Shown: positions 16,151-25,701, numbered from the stretch's first letter. The stretch is DNA of 29,837 bases from Borrelia coriaceae (GCF_023035295.1 NZ_CP075092.1:1-29837); one strand, 5' to 3'. Translations and numbers: made by a program. The notes: a model not told the origin generated them from the letters alone.

Positions 16151-17197
16151 ATGAAAATAAATATTAAAAATATTAGATTAATAAGTATTTGTGCAACATT
16201 ATTTATCTCTTTATTCCTTGCTTGTAATAATGGAGCAATAGAAGAACTTCAAAAGGAAAAGGATTATATACTCTCTATATCTAATTTAAGACAAGGTTTC
16301 TTAGATATTTTTGCTTCTTTTGGTGATTTACTAAAAGATACATTTGGTATTACTGCAGTTACAACTAAGAAAGGGGTTGGAGAACAATTAGGTAAAATTG
16401 GTGACGCAACTAATTCAGCTAAAACTAAATTAGAAAGCATCAAATTAGATGAGAGTTACAATTTAATAAAAGATAAAGCTGAGACCTTAATTACTAAGGC
16501 AATTGATATTTTGGGAAAGATAGTTGATGGAGCAACTAAAATTAAAGATGCTACTGTTGATGATAGTCCAGTTGGTGGTAAGGTTACTGATACTGAGAAT
16601 GCAGAGCCGGCAGAAGAAAAAAGTGTAAAGGGTCTTATTGAAGGTATTAACTTGATCCTTGAAGCAGCAAAAGGAGTTGGTACTGCTCCAAAAGGTAATG
16701 ATAAGAAAAAAATTGCTGACTCTAAAGAGGTAGCAGAGTTATTTAATCTAACTAGTAATGTTGGTAGTAATACTAAGGCACTAGATGGAGTCAACAGAGC
16801 AGTAATTGCAGCTAGTGGTGCAGATATATTAGCATCAATAGCTGCAGTTAAGGATAAAAAAGATGGTGCTGGCGACATACAAAATGCAAAAAATGCTTAT
16901 GACATTGCTATTGCTCAGAAAAGTCATACCAATATTAGTGATGGTGAGGTTAACACAAATGCATCAGCAATAGCAGCAGGTTTAGCATTAAAAGCTATGG
17001 CTAAGGGTGGCAAACTAGCAACCAAGGCTACTCAAGCTCCAGGTCAAGCAGTAAATTCAGTATTAATAGGCGTAGTTGATAAAACTGTAAATGAAATAGT
17101 ATCTACTATAAGAAGGACAGTTGATAAATGTTTAAAAGATATTAGTGATTGCATAAAAGTAGATTCTACTAGTGAAGTAAAAGTTAAATCTAAATAG
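16151..17197 (+). CDS. vlp: Vlp archive cassette 5, second type (Cys tail)
   Basis: Intact 348-aa Vlp. The lipobox is LFLAC rather than the LFLSC of all other cassettes (Cys25). The body begins DIFASFGDLLKDTFGITAVT. Landmarks are SGADILASIAAV (about residue 221) and AAGLALKAMAKGGKLAT (about 275). The tail RRTVDKCLKDISDCIKVDST carries the paired cysteines. The upstream block is the most divergent of the array: AAGGGGG replaces AAGGAGGC and GTAGTATAAT replaces CACGTAATAT. Confidence 0.95.
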   Translation: MKINIKNIRLISICATLFISLFLACNNGAIEELQKEKDYILSISNLRQGFLDIFASFGDLLKDTFGITAVTTKKGVGEQLGKIGDATNSAKTKLESIKLDESYNLIKDKAETLITKAIDILGKIVDGATKIKDATVDDSPVGGKVTDTENAEPAEEKSVKGLIEGINLILEAAKGVGTAPKGNDKKKIADSKEVAELFNLTSNVGSNTKALDGVNRAVIAASGADILASIAAVKDKKDGAGDIQNAKNAYDIAIAQKSHTNISDGEVNTNASAIAAGLALKAMAKGGKLATKATQAPGQAVNSVLIGVVDKTVNEIVSTIRRTVDKCLKDISDCIKVDSTSEVKVKSK

Positions 17198-17253
17198 TAT
17201 AATTTAGTGTTTAAACTGTCATATTTGATTGAGATTTTACAATTTTAACGCAT

Positions 17254-17283
17254 CAGGAATGCTTTATAGGTATTCCTGTTTTT
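17254..17283 (+). terminator. Terminator, CAGGAAT type
   Basis: CAGGAAT (17254-17260) pairs with ATTCCTG (17272-17278), extended by G-U and C-G pairs, then T5. Confidence 0.8.
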
Positions 17284-17286
17284 ATA

Positions 17287-17380
17287 TTACATAAGTTGCT
17301 GTCTAAATAGGTTTAATCAGTAAAATTACTATTGATTTTTATATGCTTCACTAGAAGCAAATTTTTACTTAGCTAAAGGT
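17287..17380 (+). repeat. Second-type downstream homology element, copy 1
   Basis: ATAAGTTGCT, then TAATCAGTAAAATTACTATTG, then AGAAGCAA recur in the same order after the second-type cassette at 19187 (20329-20410). The element follows the terminator and codes for nothing. It is a candidate 3' recombination tract for this cassette type. Confidence 0.6.
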
Positions 17381-17433
17381 ATTATTTATATTGTCTCCTT
17401 CGTTAAAGATAGGAAAAAGGGTACACGTAATAT

Positions 17434-18502
17434 ATGAAAATAAATATTAAAGTAAAAAGTATTTGTGCAACATTATTTATATCTCTATTCCTTTCTTGTA
17501 ATAATGGAATAGAAGAACTTGAGAAGAGAAATACTTTCTTATCCTCACTTGCTAATTTAGGTAATGACTTCTTATCTGTCTTCTCTTCTTTTGGGGATAT
17601 AATGACTGAATCATTAGGGTTTAAAGCAGATGCTAAGAAATCTGATGTTGCAACTTATTTTAAAAAAGTACAAGACAATTTAGAAAATACTAAAACAGCT
17701 CTTAATAAGATTGTTGAGGACATGAAGACTCAAGAAAATCCTAACGTTGTTGGAGTAGAGACTGCTGTAAAAACACTAATTGATAATACACTTGATAAAA
17801 TAATTCAAGGATCTAAGACTGTTAGTGATGCTATTGGTAATGATAGTGAGCTACTTGGTAATGTTGGTAAAGCTGCTGCCGATCAAAATGCTGCAGGTAA
17901 TCGTGAGGAAGGTAAAGTTTCAAACTTAATAAATGGAATTAGGGCTATTGTAAGTATAGTACTTAAAAATGAGGGTAAACTTGATGCTGGTGATAATAAT
18001 AAAGCTTTAGCTGCTAGTGGTCAAAGAGATGGTACTACTGATGATGCAATGCTTTTATTTGGTAATGCTTCTAAAGGTAATATTACTGCTAATGCAGAAA
18101 AGGCTGCAGTTGATGCTGCTAAAGCTGTTGGGGCTGTAACTGGTGCTGACATATTAAAAGCTATGGTTGAAAATACTGATTCTGTTAAATTAGCTAATGC
18201 TGATCCTAAACAGGCTATTTCTACTGCTAATGTTACTGCTCCTAAAGATGCAACTATAGCAGGCGCTATAGCATTAAGAGCTATGGCAAAGGGTGGTAAG
18301 TTTGCTAATGGTAATACTGGTAGTGATATTTCTACTGCAGTTAAAGGGATAGCAGTCAATGCTGTTACTAAAGCATTAGATACATTAACTATAGCAATAA
18401 GAAAAACAATAGATGAGGGACTTAAAACAGTTAAAGATGCTATTAAAAATTAATCCTAATGTTACTTCTGTAATTTTTGATAAGATCAATTCTGAGACAT
18501 AA
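17434..18502 (+). CDS. vlp: Vlp archive cassette 6, majority type (C-terminal frameshift)
   Basis: Majority-type Vlp with the leader shortened by three codons (MKINIKVKSICA, lipidated Cys22), as in cassette 1. The frame as written stops at 18453 after VKDAIKN. An A5 run at 18445-18449 has one base too many: with A4 the tail continues INPNVTSVIFDKINSET to a stop at 18502, giving 355 aa, the expected length and the expected INPN motif. Landmarks are [15 protein letters not shown] and [17 protein letters not shown]. Upstream, AAAGGGTAC replaces the usual AAGGAGGC, so the ribosome site is weaker. Confidence 0.93.
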
Positions 18503-18524
18503 AATCAATGATTGAATATCCTTA

Positions 18525-18547
18525 AGAGGGCTTTAGGGCTCTCTTTT
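18525..18547 (+). terminator. Short terminator after cassette 6
   Basis: AGAGGGC (18525-18531) pairs with GCTCTCT (18538-18544) with one G-U pair, then T4. The sequence is unrelated to the two common terminator types of the array. Confidence 0.65.
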
Positions 18548-18604
18548 ATTGTATTTACGCTATAAAATGTTGTACTAATTGATAAATAGTAACTTATATT
18601 TTGA

Positions 18605-19041
18605 GGAATTTAGATGATATGGTTAATGCATATAAAGCAGCATCAAAAGAGTAGGTTAAGTCAAGTAGAGCAATAAACTGGAGATGACATGTTAAAAACT
18701 CTATTTAGATAGATTAGTGAATTAGCTAAGGTTATAGTCTATTATTATTTTTAATAATCGTGTGCCTAAACCAGTAATTAAAAAATATTATAGCATAATG
18801 TATAGCATCACTAACAATGGCAAAATGTGGTAAATTCGCTAATGATAGTACTGGCCTACTGCTGAAGTTATTAAGGCAGTTAAAGGTGCAGCAACAAGTG
18901 CAGTTACTAAAGCATTAGACACACTCATTATAGCAATAAGGAAAACAATTGATGCGGGACTTAAGACTGTTAAAGACGCTATGAACATTAATTCTAATGA
19001 TACTTTTATGACTACAGAATCTGGTGTTGTTACTAAGTAAA
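18605..19041 (+). pseudogene. vlp: 3' remnant of a majority-type vlp
   Basis: From about 18786 the sequence encodes, with frame breaks, the Vlp end: [54 protein letters not shown], ending VVTK and TAA at 19041. Before that, weaker traces of the VTGADILKA region occur near 18673-18705. There is no leader, signal peptide or upstream block. It is a decayed cassette that lost about two thirds of its body. It still keeps a terminator, so its 3' half could in principle still donate sequence. Confidence 0.85.
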
Positions 19042-19098
19042 AGTAAATAGGATTAAAAAAAAAAGATAAATAAACTAAATAATGAAAGTAATTTACGG

Positions 19099-19143
19099 GG
19101 AACACTTTCCATATTTCGTTATGGGAATAGTGTTTCTTTTTTT
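19099..19143 (+). terminator. Terminator of the vlp remnant
   Basis: GGAACACT (19099-19106) pairs with AGTGTTTC (19129-19136, one G-U pair), followed by T7. Confidence 0.75.
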
Positions 19144-19186
19144 GTATGTATCCTTTTTATATAAAGGAAAGGGAGGCATGTAATAT

Positions 19187-20233
19187 ATGAAAATAAATAT
19201 TAAAAATATTAGAGTAAAAAGTATTTGTGCAACATTATTTATCTCTTTGTTCCTTTCTTGTAATAATGGAATAGAAGAACTTCAAAAACAAAATCAGTCT
19301 ATACTCTCCATATCTAATTTAAGACAAATCTTCTTAGATGTTTTTGCTTCTTTTGGTGATATGCTAAAAGATCCATTTGGTATTACTGCGGCTACAACTA
19401 AAAAATCAGTTGGAGAACAATTAGGTAAGGTTGGTGAGGCAGTTAAATCAGCTAAAAGTAAATTAGAAAGTATAAAATCAGGTAGTGGCTACGATTTAAT
19501 AAAAGATAAAGCCGAGACCCTAATTGCTAAGGCAATTAAGACTCTGGAAAAGATAGTCAATGGAACAAATAAAATTAAGGAAGCTACTAAGGATGCTGAT
19601 GATCAAATTGCTAATGCTGGTAGTAGTAATGCTGATGCAGTTAAAGCAGATGAAACAAGTGTGAAGAATCTTGTTAAAGGAATTAGTATGGTCTATGAAG
19701 CATCAAAGGATGCTGATGTTGCTCCAAAAGGAGATGCTAGGAAAGCGACTGGTAGTGACTGTAAAGCTGTTGGAAAGCTTTTTGGTACTAATGGTAGTCT
19801 TGCTGGAAGTGAATTAAAAGCAGCTAATGTTGCATTAAATGTAGCTAGTGGTGCAGATATATTGGCAGCAATTGAAGCAGCTAATAAGGATGGTCAAGAA
19901 AAACCAGCATCTACTATTAATTTAGCAAAAGATGCTTATGATATTGCTATTGCTAATAACAGTGGTTCTAATGACGCTGAGGATGCTGCTGTTAAACAGA
20001 ATGCATCAGTAATAGTAGCTGGTTTAGCATTAAAGGCAATGGCTCGGGGTGGTAAATTAGCCATCAATACTACTCATGCTCCACAAGAAGGAGTAAATGC
20101 AGTATTATCTAGAGCAGTTGGTAAAACTGTGAGTGAGATAGTATTTACTATAAGGAGAACGGTTGATAAATGTTTAAAAGATGTTAGTGAGTGCATAAAA
20201 GAAAATTCTACTAGTAACGAAAAATCTAAATAG
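19187..20233 (+). CDS. vlp: Vlp archive cassette 7, second type (Cys tail)
   Basis: Intact 348-aa Vlp, lipobox LFLSC (Cys25), leader followed by IEELQKQNQSILSISNLRQ. The body begins DVFASFGDMLKDPFGITAAT. An unusual extra cysteine occurs in GSDCKAVGKLFG. Landmarks are SGADILAAIEAA and VAGLALKAMARGGKLA. The tail RRTVDKCLKDVSECIKENST has the paired cysteines. The upstream block is shorter than usual, with AAAGGGAGGCATG before the start. The second copy of the type-specific downstream element follows its terminator. Confidence 0.95.
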   Translation: MKINIKNIRVKSICATLFISLFLSCNNGIEELQKQNQSILSISNLRQIFLDVFASFGDMLKDPFGITAATTKKSVGEQLGKVGEAVKSAKSKLESIKSGSGYDLIKDKAETLIAKAIKTLEKIVNGTNKIKEATKDADDQIANAGSSNADAVKADETSVKNLVKGISMVYEASKDADVAPKGDARKATGSDCKAVGKLFGTNGSLAGSELKAANVALNVASGADILAAIEAANKDGQEKPASTINLAKDAYDIAIANNSGSNDAEDAAVKQNASVIVAGLALKAMARGGKLAINTTHAPQEGVNAVLSRAVGKTVSEIVFTIRRTVDKCLKDVSECIKENSTSNEKSK

Positions 20234-20296
20234 TATAAGTAGTATTTAGACTATTTATTGTTTATTGGATCAAGCTTTGTACAAGTTTTGATAAGC

Positions 20297-20327
20297 AGGA
20301 ATGCCTTATGGGTATTCCTATTTTTTT
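20297..20327 (+). terminator. Terminator, CAGGAAT type
   Basis: AGGAATGCC (20297-20305) pairs with GGTATTCCT (20311-20319, one G-U pair), then A and T7. Confidence 0.85.
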
Positions 20328-20328
20328 G

Positions 20329-20410
20329 TTATCTAAGTTGCTCTAATCAATGAAATTGCTATTGATTTCTATGTGATTAAGCAGAAGCAAGCCTTTATTT
20401 AACTTATAGA
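20329..20410 (+). repeat. Second-type downstream homology element, copy 2
   Basis: This non-coding stretch aligns with 17287-17380: CTAAGTTGCT, TAATCAATGAAATTGCTATTG and AGAAGCAA occur in the same order and at similar distances from the preceding terminator. Confidence 0.6.
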
Positions 20411-20479
20411 TTATTATTTAAAGATTATCTATCTGATTTCTTGAATCAAAGGATAAGTTTAAAAGGAGGCACGTAATAT

Positions 20480-21517
20480 ATGAAAATAAATATTAAAAAT
20501 ATTAGAGTAAAAAGTATTTGTGCAACATTATTTATCTCTTTATTCCTTTCTTGTAATAATGGAATAGAAGAACTTCAAAAACAAAGGGATTCTATACTCT
20601 CTATATCTAATTTAAGGCAAGGATTCTTAGATATTTTTTCTTCTTTTGGTGATATGATTACTGATACTTTAGGTATTAAAGCTGATACTAAGAAAGAAGA
20701 TATAGGGAAATATTTTACTGCTATTGAAAAAACTATGACATCTGTTAAGGAAAAGTTGCAAGCAGAAGTTTCTAAGAATGGTAATTATGAAAAAGTTAGA
20801 ACAGTCGTTGATAAATTTATCACTGAGACATTAGACAAGATTGCTGAAGGGGCTAAGACTGCGGCTAGTGGTGCTACAGGTGTTGGTGTTATAGGAAATG
20901 CTGTTAAAAATGAGGTTGCTGTAGCGGCCAATGAAATTAGTGTAAATACCCTAGTTAAAGGGATTAATCAAATAGTTGAAGTAGTATTAAAAGACAAAGG
21001 CGATTCTACTGCTACTAAGACTGCAAGTACAGAGCAAAAATCAATTGGTAAGTTGCTTAGTGGACAACAAGGCACTGATGGAACAGATGCAGAAGCTGCT
21101 GCAGCAAGTGCATCAATTGGAGCAGTAACAGGTGCTGACATACTAAAAGCTATTGCTATTTCTGGTAATGCTGATAGCAACAACTCAACGATCGAGAAAG
21201 CAAAAAATGCTGCAAGTATTGCCATTGCTAAGGTTGAGAATAGTAAAACTCTTAATGCAGTAAATAAGGATGCAGTTATTGCAGCAGGAATAGCATTAAG
21301 GGCAATGGCTAAGGATGGTAAATTTTCTGCTAAGAATGAAGATAAAGCTGAACACGCAGTAAATGGTGCAGTATCTAGTGCTGTAAACAAGACGCTTAGC
21401 ACTCTTATAATTGCTATTAGAAATACTGTTGATAGTGGTTTAAAAACAATAAGTAAAGCACTAGCTGCAGTTAAACAAGAGGATGAATCTACAGATGCGA
21501 CAGTGAGTGGACAGTAA
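20480..21517 (+). CDS. vlp: Vlp archive cassette 8, third body type
   Basis: Intact 345-aa Vlp and the only member of its body type here. The leader and RDSILSISNLRQGFLDIF match the second type, but the body (LGIKADTKKEDIGKYFTAIE, then KNGNYEKVRTVVDKFITETL) is distinct. Landmarks are [15 protein letters not shown] and AAGIALRAMAKDGKFSAKN. The tail is LSTLIIAIRNTVDSGLKTISKALAAVKQ and then DATVSGQ, with no cysteine pair. Its terminator is of the GGAAAA type. Named Vlp subfamilies exist (alpha, beta, gamma, delta), but I cannot assign the letter from the sequence alone. Confidence 0.95.
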   Translation: MKINIKNIRVKSICATLFISLFLSCNNGIEELQKQRDSILSISNLRQGFLDIFSSFGDMITDTLGIKADTKKEDIGKYFTAIEKTMTSVKEKLQAEVSKNGNYEKVRTVVDKFITETLDKIAEGAKTAASGATGVGVIGNAVKNEVAVAANEISVNTLVKGINQIVEVVLKDKGDSTATKTASTEQKSIGKLLSGQQGTDGTDAEAAAASASIGAVTGADILKAIAISGNADSNNSTIEKAKNAASIAIAKVENSKTLNAVNKDAVIAAGIALRAMAKDGKFSAKNEDKAEHAVNGAVSSAVNKTLSTLIIAIRNTVDSGLKTISKALAAVKQEDESTDATVSGQ

Positions 21518-21568
21518 TAATCGATAAAATTTAGAAAAAGATCGGTAAATAAAATAATAAAGTTATTT

Positions 21569-21609
21569 AAGGGAAATACTTCTCTACATTAGAAGCTATT
21601 TCCCTTTTA
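21569..21609 (+). terminator. Terminator, GGAAAA type
   Basis: AAGGGAAATA (21569-21578) pairs with TATTTCCCTT (21597-21606), followed by more T residues. It is the most perfect stem of this type in the array. Confidence 0.85.
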
Positions 21610-21670
21610 TTGTATTTCGCCTCTTTAGTCCTTTTTAGTTAAAGGGTGGAAAGAAGGAGGCACGTAATAT

Positions 21671-22721
21671 ATGAAAATAAATATTAAAAATATAAGTATA
21701 AGAAGTATTTGTGCGACATTATTTATTTCTTTATTCCTTTCTTGTAATAATGGGATAGAAGAACTTGAGAAGAAAAAGGATTCTATACTCTTTATATCTA
21801 ATTTAAAACAAGGATTCTTAGATATTTTTACTTCCTTTTCTGATATGGTGACAAGTTCGTTTGGTATTACTGCAGAGACAACTAAGAAAGATGTTGGGGG
21901 ACAATTAGGTAAAATTGGTGACGCAGTTAAATCAGTTAAAGATAAATTAGAGGGCATAAAGGGAAATGAGCAATATGATTTAATAAAAAAAGCTAAAGCT
22001 GATGAAGCAATTAATAACTCAATTAATATTTTGGAAAAGATAGTTGAAGGAGCAAATAAAATTAAGGATGCTACCGATGGAGCTAGTAAAAAAATAGCTA
22101 GTTCTAATGGTGATGGTGAGAGTGCAACTCCGGCAAGTGAAAAAAGTGTACAGGAGCTTGTTAAAGGTATTAGCGAGATTTATAAAGCAGCTAAGGATGC
22201 TAAGATTGATTTAAAAGGAAATGCTAATAAAACTATTACGGAGTCTAATACAATTGCAAAGCTATTTAATACTAATAGCCAGGTTGGTTCTGATGTTACT
22301 GGATTAAAAGCAGCCAATATGGCAGTCAATTCGGCTAGCGGTGCAGATATATTAGCAGCAATTGAAGCAGCTAAGGATGGTACAAGTAAGAAAGCGGGTG
22401 CGATTAGTGCAGCAACAAATGCTTATGATATTGCAGTTGCTACTAAAGATAATGCAAATGCAAATGCTAGTGTTAGTACAAATGCATCAGTCTTAGCAGC
22501 CGGTTTAGCATTAAGGGCTATGGCTAAGGATGGGGCATTAGCTACTGTTGCTACTTATGCACCAACAGACGGAATAAATGCGGTATTAATAGAAGCAGTT
22601 AGTAAGACTTTAAATGAAATAATATCTACTATAAGAAGAACACTTGATAAGTGTTTAAAAGATGTTAGTGATTGCATAAAAGAAAATTCTACTAGTGAAG
22701 GAAAAACCTAAAGCTAAATAG
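21671..22721 (+). CDS. vlp: Vlp archive cassette 9, second type (C-terminal frameshift)
   Basis: Second-type Vlp, lipobox LFLSC (Cys25). The frame as written ends at 22711 with EGKT. An A5 run at 22702-22706 is one base too long: with A4 the tail reads EGKPKAK and stops at 22721, giving 349 aa and the Lys-rich end seen in its relatives. The body begins DIFTSFSDMVTSSFGITAET. Landmarks are SGADILAAIEAAKDGTSKK and AAGLALRAMAKDGALA. The tail RRTLDKCLKDVSDCIKENST has the paired cysteines. The loss of four residues is mild, so the product would probably still fold. Confidence 0.93.
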
Positions 22722-22773
22722 TATGATTTTGTGTTTAAACTATTAATTGAAGCAATTTTTTTAAGTTTTGATA

Positions 22774-22810
22774 AGCAGGAATGCCTTATTATGGGTATTT
22801 CTGCTTTTTT
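22774..22810 (+). terminator. Terminator, CAGGAAT type
   Basis: GCAGGAATGCC (22775-22785) pairs with GGGTATTTCTGC (22794-22804, two G-U pairs), then T6. Confidence 0.8.
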
Positions 22811-23193
22811 AGCTTTACTATGGTAATACTGTAAAAAATTTGGATGGTATAAGAATGGTAAGGTTGATAAAAGCATTTGCTGTTCTATTCCTACATTCAC
22901 TGTAGAAACATATACATTCTGAACGTTACTTAATTTATAATGCATTTCTCCTTAATTACCTTAAATTATTTTATTATTTAGTTTGACAATTTATTATTAA
23001 TTTTGGTTTGTTCTTAGTTTCAAGGGATGAGAGTTGCACTCTTATTATAAGTTATTAGTGTTAATAACAGAGGCATTATCAGCACACCATGATCATTACC
23101 ACTATCATTCTTGAAAAGTAGTTAAATTAGCTTTTCATAATAATCAAGATGAGAAGAAAGCTGAAGATGCAAACACTTGTTCCTTTGTGGGTC

Positions 23194-23213
23194 GGAAAGT
23201 AATTTTCCTTTTT
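23194..23213 (+). terminator. Reduced GGAAAA-type terminator without a gene
   Basis: GGAAA pairs with TTTCC around a short loop, then T5. It matches the end of other GGAAAA-type terminators but no cassette precedes it. Confidence 0.55.
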
Positions 23214-23271
23214 ATTTATTGTATGTAGCCCTCTTTAGTTGAAGGGAAGGGAGAAAGGAGGCACGTAATAT

Positions 23272-24381
23272 ATGAAAATAAATATTAAAAATATTAAGAT
23301 AAAAAGTATTTGTGCAACATTATTTATCTCTCTATTCCTTTCTTGTAATAATGGAATAGAAGAACTTGAAAAGAAAAATCAATTCTTATCCTCACTTGCT
23401 AATTTAGGTAATGACTTCTTATCTGTCTTCACTTCTTTTGGCGATTCATTTGGGGGTGTTTTAGCTTTTGATAAGACTACTACAAAGTCTAAGGTTGGTG
23501 AGTACTTTAAAAAGATTCAAGAGACTGTACAAGGGGTTAAAACAGGTCTTAATAAAATTGTTACTGATATGAAAAATCAAAATAATCCTAATGCAGAGGC
23601 TACAGGTACTGCTGTAACAACTTTAAATTTACAACTTAGCAAGATAATTGAGGGTGCTAAGACTGTTAGTGATGCTATTGGTGATACTGATAATGGTCTT
23701 ATTGTTGATTTTGGTGGAGGTGGTGATGGAGTTGGTGTTGCAGGTGATTCAAAAGTAGTGCAATCCATTACTGAAGGAATTAAAACAATTTCGGATATAG
23801 TACTCAAAGGAAAAGGTAAAGCCGATTCTGGTGATAATAAAAATCCTGCTGTCGATACTAGCGGTGCCGATGGTAGTGCAAGAAATGTTGATGCTGATGA
23901 TAACACCAATAATGGAGCCATAGCTCTTTTTGCTAAGAAAGCTATTGGTACTACTGCTGGTGTTGGTAAAGCCGCTAAAGATGCAGCTAAAGCTGTTGGC
24001 GCAGTAACTGGTGCTGATATATTACAAGCTATGGCTCAAGTTGGTGGTAATTCCGCTAAGTTGGCTATTAACGATAAAACTCTTTCAGATGGTCAGCCTA
24101 TTTCTGCTGGTGATGCAAAAGATGCAACTATAGCAGGAGGAATAGTTTTACGATCAATAGCTAAGGGTGGTAAATTCTCTAATAAGTCTGGTGGTAGTGA
24201 TGGTGGAGCAAAACAACAGATACAATATGCAGCTATTAGTGCGGTAACTAAGGCACTAAATACATTGACTATAGAAATAAGAAAAACCCTTGATACAGGA
24301 CTTAAAACTGTTAAAGATGCTATGAATATAAGTGCTAATGATACTCATGTAACTACTGAATCTGGTATTATTGCTAAATAA
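23272..24381 (+). CDS. vlp: Vlp archive cassette 10, majority type
   Basis: Intact 369-aa Vlp, the longest in the array, lipobox LFLSC (Cys25), with the leader form ELEKKNQFLSSLANLGNDFL. The body begins TSFGDSFGGVLAFDKTTTKS. A glycine-rich loop VDFGGGGDGVGVAGD near residue 144 and an Asp-rich stretch (RNVDADDNTNNG) lie in the hypervariable middle and account for the extra length. Landmarks are [17 protein letters not shown] and AGGIVLRSIAKGGKFSN, the latter changed from the usual [17 protein letters not shown]. The tail is VKDAMNISANDTHVTTESG. Confidence 0.95.
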   Translation: MKINIKNIKIKSICATLFISLFLSCNNGIEELEKKNQFLSSLANLGNDFLSVFTSFGDSFGGVLAFDKTTTKSKVGEYFKKIQETVQGVKTGLNKIVTDMKNQNNPNAEATGTAVTTLNLQLSKIIEGAKTVSDAIGDTDNGLIVDFGGGGDGVGVAGDSKVVQSITEGIKTISDIVLKGKGKADSGDNKNPAVDTSGADGSARNVDADDNTNNGAIALFAKKAIGTTAGVGKAAKDAAKAVGAVTGADILQAMAQVGGNSAKLAINDKTLSDGQPISAGDAKDATIAGGIVLRSIAKGGKFSNKSGGSDGGAKQQIQYAAISAVTKALNTLTIEIRKTLDTGLKTVKDAMNISANDTHVTTESGIIAK

Positions 24382-24411
24382 GTAACAAGTAAACTAAATA
24401 ATAAAGTTATT

Positions 24412-24452
24412 AAAGGGAAGCACTTCTTGTATAGGAGTTGTTTTCCTTTTTT
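24412..24452 (+). terminator. Terminator, GGAAAA type
   Basis: AGGGAAGCA (24414-24422) pairs with TGTTTTCCT (24439-24447) with two G-U pairs, followed by T-rich DNA. Confidence 0.75.
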
Positions 24453-24503
24453 GTATCTGGCCTCTTTTAATTAAAGGATGGGAAAAAAGGAGGCACGTAA
24501 TAT

Positions 24504-25570
24504 ATGAAAATAAATATTAAAAATATAAATATAAAAAGTATTTGTGCAATATTATTTATCTCTCTTTTCCTTTCTTGTAATAATGGGATAGAAGAACTTC
24601 AAAAGAAAAATACTTTCTTATCCTCACTTGCTAATTTAGGTAATGACTTCTTATCTGTCTTTACTTCTTTTGGTGAGATGACAGGTACTGTTTTAGGGTT
24701 TAATACTGAAACTAAAAAATCTGATGTTGCAGCTTATTTTAAAAAATTCATGATACTGTACAAGGGACTAAAGATAAGCTTAATACAATTGTTGAGAACA
24801 TGAAGAGAGAAGGCAATCATAATGCTGCTGCAACTGAGACTGCTGTAACAACTTTAAGTGAAAAACTTACTAAGATAATTCAGGGAGCTAAGACTGCTAG
24901 TGATGCTTTAAAGGATGTTCCTGCTAGTGAACCAATTGCTAATGTTGCTGCTAAGACTAAAGGGGGTGATGCAGGTTCAGAAGTTGCTAGTTTAGTAAAA
25001 GGAATTAAATCAATTGTAGATGTGGTACTGGAAAATGTAGGAAATCATGAGGCTGGAACAGACAAAAAGGCTTCTGATCTTAGTGCAAGAAAAGGTGGTA
25101 GTATTCAAACTAACGGTGAGGCAGGAAATTTATTTGCTAGTTCAGCTAGTTCTGGAGTTGGTACTAGTGACACCCATGCAAAGGGGGCTGCAGCAGATGT
25201 GTTAAAAGCAGTTGGGGCCGTAACTGGTGCTGATATACTGAAAGCTATAGTTACAAATGGTGAAGCTACTGCTACTAAGGCTGCTGAAGCTAATGCTACA
25301 GATGCAACAATAGCAGGAGCTATAGCATTAAGAGCTATGACTAAAAGTGGTAAATTCCCTGGGGTTAATACTGGTGTTACTACAGCTGAAACTGACTACA
25401 CTGCTGGAGTCAGAGTATCAGTTATAAGTGCTGTTACTAAAGCACTAAATACATTAACTGTAGCAATGAAAAATACAATTGATGCAGGACTTAAAGCTGT
25501 TAAAGAAGCTATGAAAATTAATCCTAATGATAATCCTGTGGCTTTTGAAGCTAATACTGTTGCTAAATAA
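24504..25570 (+). pseudogene. vlp: Vlp archive cassette 11, majority type, internal frameshift
   Basis: Two frames make one Vlp. The first (24504-24803) has the leader, Cys25 and the body up to [10 protein letters not shown], then runs off-frame. The second continues as [18 protein letters not shown] to the end at 25570. The break is an A6 run at 24741-24746: with A7 the frame reads [27 protein letters not shown] and the whole gene encodes 355 aa. As written, a truncated 99-aa lipoprotein would be made. The body is the close relative of cassette 4. An intact donor is not required for gene conversion, but a switch copying the break would yield no full antigen. Confidence 0.92.
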
Positions 25571-25609
25571 ATAATAAGATAATAAATAAACAAAATAATA
25601 AACTCATTA

Positions 25610-25651
25610 AAGGAAAACACTTCTTTATATGAAAGGCTGTTTTCCTTTTTT
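25610..25651 (+). terminator. Terminator, GGAAAA type
   Basis: AGGAAAACA (25611-25619) pairs with TGTTTTCCT (25638-25646), then T5 in all. Confidence 0.85.
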
Positions 25652-25701
25652 AGTGTCTAACCTCCTTATTTAAGGAATGGAATAAGAGGGTGCACGTAAT
25701 T

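Larger units (their letters stand above)
22722..23271. other. Long gap with two terminators and no gene
   Basis: At 550 bp this is by far the longest gap in the archive that holds no vlp fragment long enough to name. It begins with a CAGGAAT-type terminator belonging to cassette 9 and ends with a reduced GGAAAA-type hairpin (23194-23208), which normally follows a different cassette type. I infer that a cassette was deleted between them. The middle 380 bp holds nothing I recognise. Confidence 0.55.

Noticed and set aside
18839..19105. A minus-strand frame opposite the vlp remnant
   Set aside because: It mirrors the vlp tail; the sense-strand match to Vlp explains the sequence.
22655..22945. 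A minus-strand frame in the gap after cassette 9
   Set aside because: It runs through the CAGGAAT terminator and the end of the vlp, with no ribosome site or recognisable protein character.
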